A DNA stretch of 17,924 nucleotides from an uncultured Megamonas sp. (GTDB lineage Bacteria > Bacillota > Negativicutes > Selenomonadales > Selenomonadaceae): the NCBI GenBank assembly GCA_900554895.1, contig USIX01000032.1:1-17924 (forward strand). Direction: 5' to 3'. Position 1 is the first letter of the stretch. Each line of letters starts with the position of its first letter. This document shows, in pieces, positions 16,868 to 17,924 of the stretch. Both the position numbers and the translations under genes were made by a program. The notes beneath the pieces were generated by a model. That model ran no database searches, had not been told where the DNA came from, and saw only the letters and a list, made by a program, of their open reading frames with translations.

Positions 16868-17329
16868 TTATCTGTTAATTCCCAGTTTTTCCATGACAAA
16901 GTCTTCTTCACGGCGCATTTCTTTGCGGTCATCTTCCTCTATATGGTCATAACCGAGAAGATGCAGCATTCCGTGCACCGTTAAAAAAGCGACTTCTCTT
17001 TCAATGCTGTGTCCGTAATCTTTTGCCTGTTCTATTGCTTTTTCTACGGAAATGATGATATCGCCGAGCACATTTATAGGCGCACCGCCTTCAATCTCCG
17101 GTTCATCACCTTCATTCAGAGCAAATGAAATTACATCCGTTGGGCGGTCAACGTTGCGGTAGTCACGATTGATTTCATGAATATGCTCATTATCCGTAAA
17201 GGTGATACTTACTTCTGCATTGTTGAGTTCATACAGTTCGCTGACCGTATAAGCGGCTTTGCGTACTGTATTTACAATTTCCATATCAATTTCCATATTT
17301 TCCGGCATACTGCTTAATATTATTTCCAT
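16868..17329 (-). CDS. ybeY: rRNA maturation endoribonuclease YbeY
   Basis: Zinc-dependent endoribonuclease involved in 16S rRNA 3'-end processing and ribosome quality control. From the chosen ATG it has 153 residues, the normal size. The metal site is HGMLHLLGYDH (His119, His123, His129), preceded by the conserved NRDYRNVDRPTDVISFA (54-70). The open frame extends to 17395, but that would overlap the phoH 3' end by more than 50 nt and add an atypical basic leader. The ATG at 17329 has GGAG (complement of 17338-17341) eight nucleotides upstream, 13 nt after the phoH stop, so I use it. Confidence 0.96.
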   Translation of the reverse strand: MEIILSSMPENMEIDMEIVNTVRKAAYTVSELYELNNAEVSITFTDNEHIHEINRDYRNVDRPTDVISFALNEGDEPEIEGGAPINVLGDIIISVEKAIEQAKDYGHSIEREVAFLTVHGMLHLLGYDHIEEDDRKEMRREEDFVMEKLGINR

Positions 17330-17342
17330 AATAAACACTCCA

Positions 17343-17924
17343 TTATATTTTTCCCGTATTTTTATATTCAGGGTGCGCCGTTTCATACGCATCATAAGCT
17401 CTGATTATACGCGCCACCACGTCATGACGGATTACATCCCTGTCATCAAACTGAATTACGGAAATTCCTTCAAGTCCATCCAGAATTTTCGTTGCCTGCG
17501 TAAGACCGGAACCTACGCCGCGTGGCAGGTCGATTTGGCTCAAGTCGCCGTTTACTACCATTTTTGAGCCGAAGCCGAGACGGGTTAAAAACATTTTCAT
17601 CTGGCGCGGAGTAGTGTTCTGCGCTTCATCTAAAATGACGAATGCTCTTTCCAGTGTCCGCCCGCGCATGTAAGCAAGAGGGGCAATTTCAATGATATTG
17701 CGTGTCAGCATTTTCTGATACGTTTCCAGTCCAAGCACATCCTGTAAAGCGTCATAAAGCGGTCTTAAGTACGGGTCGATTTTTTCCTGCAAATCTCCTG
17801 GCAGAAAACCGAGTCTTTCACCCGCTTCTACGGCAGGTCTGGTCAGAATAAGCCTGTCTACTTCATGATTGCGCAGTGCCATTACTGCCATTACCACTGC
17901 CAGATACGTTTTACCAGTACCGGC
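17343..17924 (-). CDS. phoH: PhoH-family P-loop ATPase (5' end outside window)
   Basis: Partial gene: the frame is open to the right edge, so the N-terminus is missing. The 193 visible residues begin inside Walker A ([10 protein letters not shown]). They continue with the PhoH hallmark [39 protein letters not shown] (Walker B) and GDLSQIDLP, the SF1-helicase-like core. PhoH/PhoL proteins are ATPases with a proposed role in RNA metabolism, fitting the adjacent ybeY and era. This is the first visible gene of the - strand operon; its promoter is off the window. Confidence 0.95.
   Translation of the reverse strand, partial: AGTGKTYLAVVMAVMALRNHEVDRLILTRPAVEAGERLGFLPGDLQEKIDPYLRPLYDALQDVLGLETYQKMLTRNIIEIAPLAYMRGRTLERAFVILDEAQNTTPRQMKMFLTRLGFGSKMVVNGDLSQIDLPRGVGSGLTQATKILDGLEGISVIQFDDRDVIRHDVVARIIRAYDAYETAHPEYKNTGKI

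Noticed and set aside
17330..17395. Longer ybeY reading frame starting at 17395
   Set aside because: It would overlap the phoH coding end and add an atypical leader, while the ATG at 17329 has a good ribosome site.

Overview
The window looks like core chromosome of an anaerobic, moderately AT-rich Firmicute. Shine-Dalgarno sites are strong (AGGAGG type), intrinsic terminators are frequent, and the smc-ftsY and phoH-ybeY-era-recO blocks are Firmicute-like. A DUF502 membrane protein between era and recO, with the general codon style, makes me lean toward Negativicutes (Selenomonas/Megamonas relatives). That placement is inference, not a database result. I see no prophage, insertion sequence, CRISPR array, tRNA or rRNA.

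Layout. Positions 1-10023 are read on the + strand: pyruvate kinase (pyk), an HxlR-type regulator, smc and ftsY as a two-gene operon, a SAM-dependent methyltransferase, and a GH36 alpha-galactosidase with its own promoter and a LacI/CcpA-like operator. From 10111 to 12628 genes are on the - strand: a Nudix ADP-ribose pyrophosphatase, an M50 site-2 protease and scpA form an operon, and a GNAT acetyltransferase follows the scpA terminator. Enolase (eno, +) is divergent from the Nudix operon. From 14513 to the right edge a second - strand operon reads phoH (partial), ybeY, era, DUF502, recO.

How the genes fit together. pyk and eno are lower-glycolysis enzymes, and the alpha-galactosidase feeds hexose into that route. 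SMC and ScpA are two subunits of the same condensin; the third, ScpB, is not here. FtsY handles co-translational membrane targeting. YbeY and Era act in rRNA/30S maturation, RecO in recombinational repair, and PhoH is a P-loop ATPase that commonly travels with YbeY.

I did not find a new multi-gene system. The most unusual signals are non-coding. Two copies of a roughly 49-nt hairpin plus T-tract occur, one after pyk and one after eno; all their differences are transitions and nearly all preserve pairing. There is also a candidate sugar operator just downstream of the alpha-galactosidase promoter, and a long hairpin after ftsY whose T-run lies on the 'wrong' side for ftsY.
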